Assembly (NCBI GenBank): GCA_949825065.1
Contig: OX463866.1
Span: 15,001 to 79,000 of the forward strand
Direction of reading: 5' to 3'
DNA: 64,000 bases
Source of the DNA: Odontocerum albicorne
Lineage: Eukaryota; Arthropoda; Insecta; Trichoptera; Odontoceridae
In this document: positions 61,901 to 64,000 of the stretch, piece after piece
How positions within the stretch are numbered: the stretch's first letter is position 1
How the letters are laid out: every line of letters begins with the position of its first letter
The notes under the pieces: generated by a model
Told to the model about the DNA's origin: nothing
The model's input: the letters and a program-made list of their open reading frames with translations, nothing else
Database searches by the model: none
Made by a program: the position numbers and the translations under genes

Positions 61901-63150
61901 GCAGGCGTCCCCCAAGGTGGAATTCTCTCCCCACTCCTTTTTTCTATATTCATCAACCCAATAACATCGTCTCTTAAATGTTCTTATCATCTGTATGCAG
62001 ATGACCTGCAGATATATATTCATTTTGATCCAAATTTCTTTCACGCGGCTTTGAACAATTTAAATACGGACCTTCAATCGATCTCGGAGTGGACTGCGGA
62101 GCATGGCTTACTCATCAATCCTAAGAAGTCTCAAGCGATCCTCATTGGCAGCCCTCAGCTTCTTGGTAAATTCAACACTGACTTACTTCCTCCAATATTA
62201 CTTGATGGCTCTATTATACCATTACATAAAACTGTTAAAAACCTAGAAGTGCTAATAGATAACACTCTCTCATGGCGAGATCAAATAAATGAGGTAAGCC
62301 GAAGGATCTTCTTCAGCCTTCATTCCCTTAAAGTGTTGCAAAGATTTCTACCAACTAAAACCAAAATTTTACTCGTACAATCTCTGCTCTTTCCGATTCT
62401 GGACTATGCGGACGTATGTTACTTGGATGTTACAGAGGAACAGCTGGACAAATTACAGCGTCTTCAAAATGTGTGCCTAAGATTTATTTTCAACCTACGA
62501 AAGTACGATCATATAACTTCATACCAGAAGGCATTGAACTGGTTGAATGTTAGAAATAGACGCCAAATTCACATACTGTCTCTATTGTATAATATCCTTA
62601 ACTGTCCCGCCGCACCCTCTTATCTCGCCGAAAATTTTCAGCGTCTTTCCAATCATGGATTAGCGCTACGCTCAAACAGAGATTGTTTATTGGCCTTTCC
62701 AGTTCACCGCTCTTCTTTTTTCACGTCGTCCTTTACTGTCCATGCAGTGAGACTCTGGAATCAGTTACAAACCAATATAAGACTCGCTCCGTCCTTGGCA
62801 TGCTTTAAGAAGCGACTGAAAAAACTCTTAATTTCTAGTCAGTAAAATAACGTGTTTCATTCCTGATTTTTCTTTTCCTTTCCTCTCCACCATCCTTTCC
62901 TTTCCTTTTGATTGATGATATCTCACTTTATATGAAAAATAGTGTTCGGGTGATTGTCCGTCTTTGTGGGGTTCGTGGGCATGTTCTCACGTATATGTTT
63001 ATGGATTTCGTGGGGATGGATAGTCATTTGAATGATTTATGCGACCACGTAACTTGCTTCATTTACTTTTGTCTGGTTGGTTGGAAGAGATTGCCGCCTG
63101 GCAATAAGCCCGCCAGATTGTATTGCAATGAAAGTGTTAAATAAATAATA
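58700..63150 (+). mobile_element. Jockey/CR1-like LINE with one long intact ORF
   Basis: A T-rich leader (to 59851), one ORF and a ~300-bp 3' UTR that ends 'gtgttaaataaataata'. It is inserted in the region upstream of the SCRB exons, antisense to that gene. A separate gag-like ORF1 is not seen, so the copy may be 5'-truncated or the leader may have lost it. Exact ends and target duplication were not resolved. Confidence 0.8.
59852..62845 (+). CDS. LINE ORF2: endonuclease and reverse transcriptase
   Basis: 997 residues from the ATG at 59852 (MSSPPLSPDDSM); the frame is open from 59822, where a Phe-rich start looks like poly-T leader. The APE-type endonuclease (residues ~65-280) shows HINAQSI, SESWM, GRMGGGVCIYLR, MGDFNT and SHHD. 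The reverse transcriptase (~520-800) shows PIPKVDSPTSYKDFRPIS, FRPGHSTTTAL, LLDFSNAFNTVD, GVPQGGILSPLLF and YADD. The C terminus (IRLAPSLACFKKRLKKLL) is typical of Jockey/CR1-type proteins. No RNase H domain. No stop or frameshift is seen, so the copy is young. Confidence 0.9.
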   Translation: MSSPPLSPDDSMTLPTSHTLLSTPSPFPEFLSTLDTSSSDSSDFADTNPPLLLNNHLRSAFSTANNDFHACHINAQSIPAHYSELLTSFHDQPVHALLVSESWMKPSLSNSLFSLPGFHLVRRDSVGRMGGGVCIYLRNNINFSIICQSQAPYSGGPEYLFISLHYNFIKYLIGVIYCPPNNNYFDELEKLLEDHTPNFNTTLIMGDFNTCLKKNDGRSDKLLRIVQSMNLSIMPLNCTHVTRNSQSLLDLIITSNPSAVRTHGQIDAPGFSHHDLIYISLINHAPKLSKERKFLRSFGRIDRDALFSDASEVDWAAIERLDNIDSKINLFNTFLLELCDKHAPLKLTHLKRGPAPWLTDDIKKNMARRDKAKKNFKSNPNDQLWEIFRRLRNKCTQLCRNAKRKYYFDTLQNCQPAKRWKVLNSMGVKSSDTSGNFTLDVNNLNRHFATPSLSLDITTKENTLRKIHVMPRPNVPELHFSEVDVGEVRRILLTISSKAMGDDNISIVFISFIIDAILPIITHIINFSLSTSSFPSVWKRALIIPIPKVDSPTSYKDFRPISILPTLSKIIEKIVHIQIDSHLNQFELFNPLQSGFRPGHSTTTALVKITDDVRRGMSFRQLTLLCLLDFSNAFNTVDFDLLMARMRSLRFSESVIVWFSNYLKGRQQSCKYQERISEWADLSAGVPQGGILSPLLFSIFINPITSSLKCSYHLYADDLQIYIHFDPNFFHAALNNLNTDLQSISEWTAEHGLLINPKKSQAILIGSPQLLGKFNTDLLPPILLDGSIIPLHKTVKNLEVLIDNTLSWRDQINEVSRRIFFSLHSLKVLQRFLPTKTKILLVQSLLFPILDYADVCYLDVTEEQLDKLQRLQNVCLRFIFNLRKYDHITSYQKALNWLNVRNRRQIHILSLLYNILNCPAAPSYLAENFQRLSNHGLALRSNRDCLLAFPVHRSSFFTSSFTVHAVRLWNQLQTNIRLAPSLACFKKRLKKLLISSQ

Positions 63151-64000
63151 CTTTCAACATATTTAGATTAATGATACTGACATATTGAAGAGCGTGGATG
63201 GGGGCCATAGTATCTTTGACCCCAAAATTGTATCATTTGGGCTAAGAATTACTCGGTTGGCGCATAACTCACTGTTCGCCATTACACATGTTTGAAACAC
63301 GTGGACAGGTAACAACACTCGCATACGTCGATTGCGTGCGACTATTGTTAAATATACTATTTAACCGGATAATAATTGTTTTATTTGGATATCATTGGGA
63401 ATCGAATTCGAAACTCCCGGGAAAAAGACAGGCATCTTACCAACTAGCCCGTGGAGATTGTCGCTTGGTAATCAAATATACGTCACGTGTATGGAGCTCA
63501 AAATGCTGTTAATCTTTTTGCGAATAATTTAAAATTAGCTCGTTAAATAAAAACACCTCAATGCTTAATTTAAAGTTGACCCTTCTGACAATTTAAAGTC
63601 GACCCTTCTGACAATTTGGGAGTGGCGGGAAAATGACAGCACGACAGGTCAGGAGTAAACCGAACGATATTTACCTTTTAACCAGCGAACTTGTGATTTG
63701 GAGATATTGAATATTGTGAGGAGTATATTTTATAATTTAATTAAATTCAAAATGGCTATAGTATTTCAAAGAAAAAATCCTCGGGCACCATTTCGAAACA
63801 ACTGGTCGGCCTAATAAATTGAAGAATCTTAAATTACCGTTAAAAGTACCCTTCCCTGAGCACGTGTTAATATCTATATGAATCACGAGGTTCCATAATC
63901 TTCTAGAACAATGTCTCATGATTTAAAATTCAAGGTCTGTTTTGTTTACTCTCAACAAGCAAACGATGCCAGGCCGAGACATTGCCGTGGTTGTCGTTCC
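63151..64000. other. Intergenic or intronic end of the window
   Basis: 'Tattgaagagcgtgg' near 63184 is shared with 55460, so a dispersed repeat is present. A duplicated 'cgacccttctgacaattt' lies at 63580-63618. No exon of the SCRB gene could be recognised. Confidence 0.5.
63397..63456 (-). mobile_element. tRNA-like SINE head
   Basis: On the minus strand box A-like GGGCTAGTTGGTAAGATG is followed by AGTTTCGAATTCGATTCCC, which fits box B. The start (CTCCACGGGCTAGTTGGTAAG) is close to the head at 56741-56815, so they are likely the same SINE family. Confidence 0.65.

Noticed and set aside
63940..64000. Possible upstream SCRB exon at the window end
   Set aside because: A minus-strand frame with Asn-rich residues was considered, but neither a splice donor nor clear CD36 motifs could be supported.

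Overview
The window is insect chromosomal DNA. Arrays of the pentanucleotide CCTAA (the TTAGG insect telomere repeat) alternate with non-LTR retrotransposons inserted into them in the manner of the TRAS/SART telomere-specific elements. The unique sequence holds exons of a CD36/scavenger-receptor-B (SCRB) gene, a BEL/Pao LTR element, a Jockey/CR1-like LINE and tRNA-like SINE heads. A lepidopteran fits best, but the order is an inference. The C-rich strand reads left to right, so the chromosome end should lie to the left.

Region 1 (1-41.2 kb) is a stack of nine telomere-targeted elements, all on the + strand, separated by CCTAA arrays from about 30 bp to 1.45 kb. I name them E0-E8. They fall into three families by protein. 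Family I is E1 (complete, both ORFs open), E5 (3'-truncated, ORF1 nonsense) and E7 (5'-truncated). Family II is E2 (deleted in ORF2), E4 (5'-truncated, frameshifted) and E8 (5'-truncated, old, split by an LTR element). Family III is E3 (5'-truncated, ORF2 otherwise open) and E6 (ORF1 nonsense, endonuclease deleted). E0 is only a 3' UTR. ORF1 is a gag-like zinc-knuckle protein. ORF2 carries APE-type endonuclease, reverse transcriptase, RNase H and a C-terminal CCHC motif. The start of ORF2 overlaps the stop of ORF1. All intact 3' UTRs share a base-paired architecture with compensatory changes between families.

Region 2 (29,480-38,099, nested in E8) is a young BEL/Pao element on the minus strand, with identical-looking 438-bp LTRs and a GCAT target duplication. 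Its gag and pol lie in one frame separated by a single UGA followed by CUA.

Region 3 (41.2-51.9 kb) has no gene I can support. It holds an AT-rich satellite of about 330 bp with an inverted block, many minisatellites (39, 30, ~55, 9 and 15 bp) and a foldback-like element whose interior is about 24 copies of a 55-bp repeat.

Region 4 (51.9-57.3 kb) carries the last four coding exons of a minus-strand SCRB-family receptor gene with a very long predicted cytoplasmic tail. Its upstream exons lie outside the window. Introns and flanks contain minisatellites and tRNA-like SINE heads, one of which has been amplified into a 75-bp tandem array.

Region 5 (about 58.7-63.15 kb) is a Jockey/CR1-like LINE with one uninterrupted ~1000-residue ORF, inserted antisense to the receptor gene. 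The last 850 bp contain one more tRNA-like head and nothing else recognisable.
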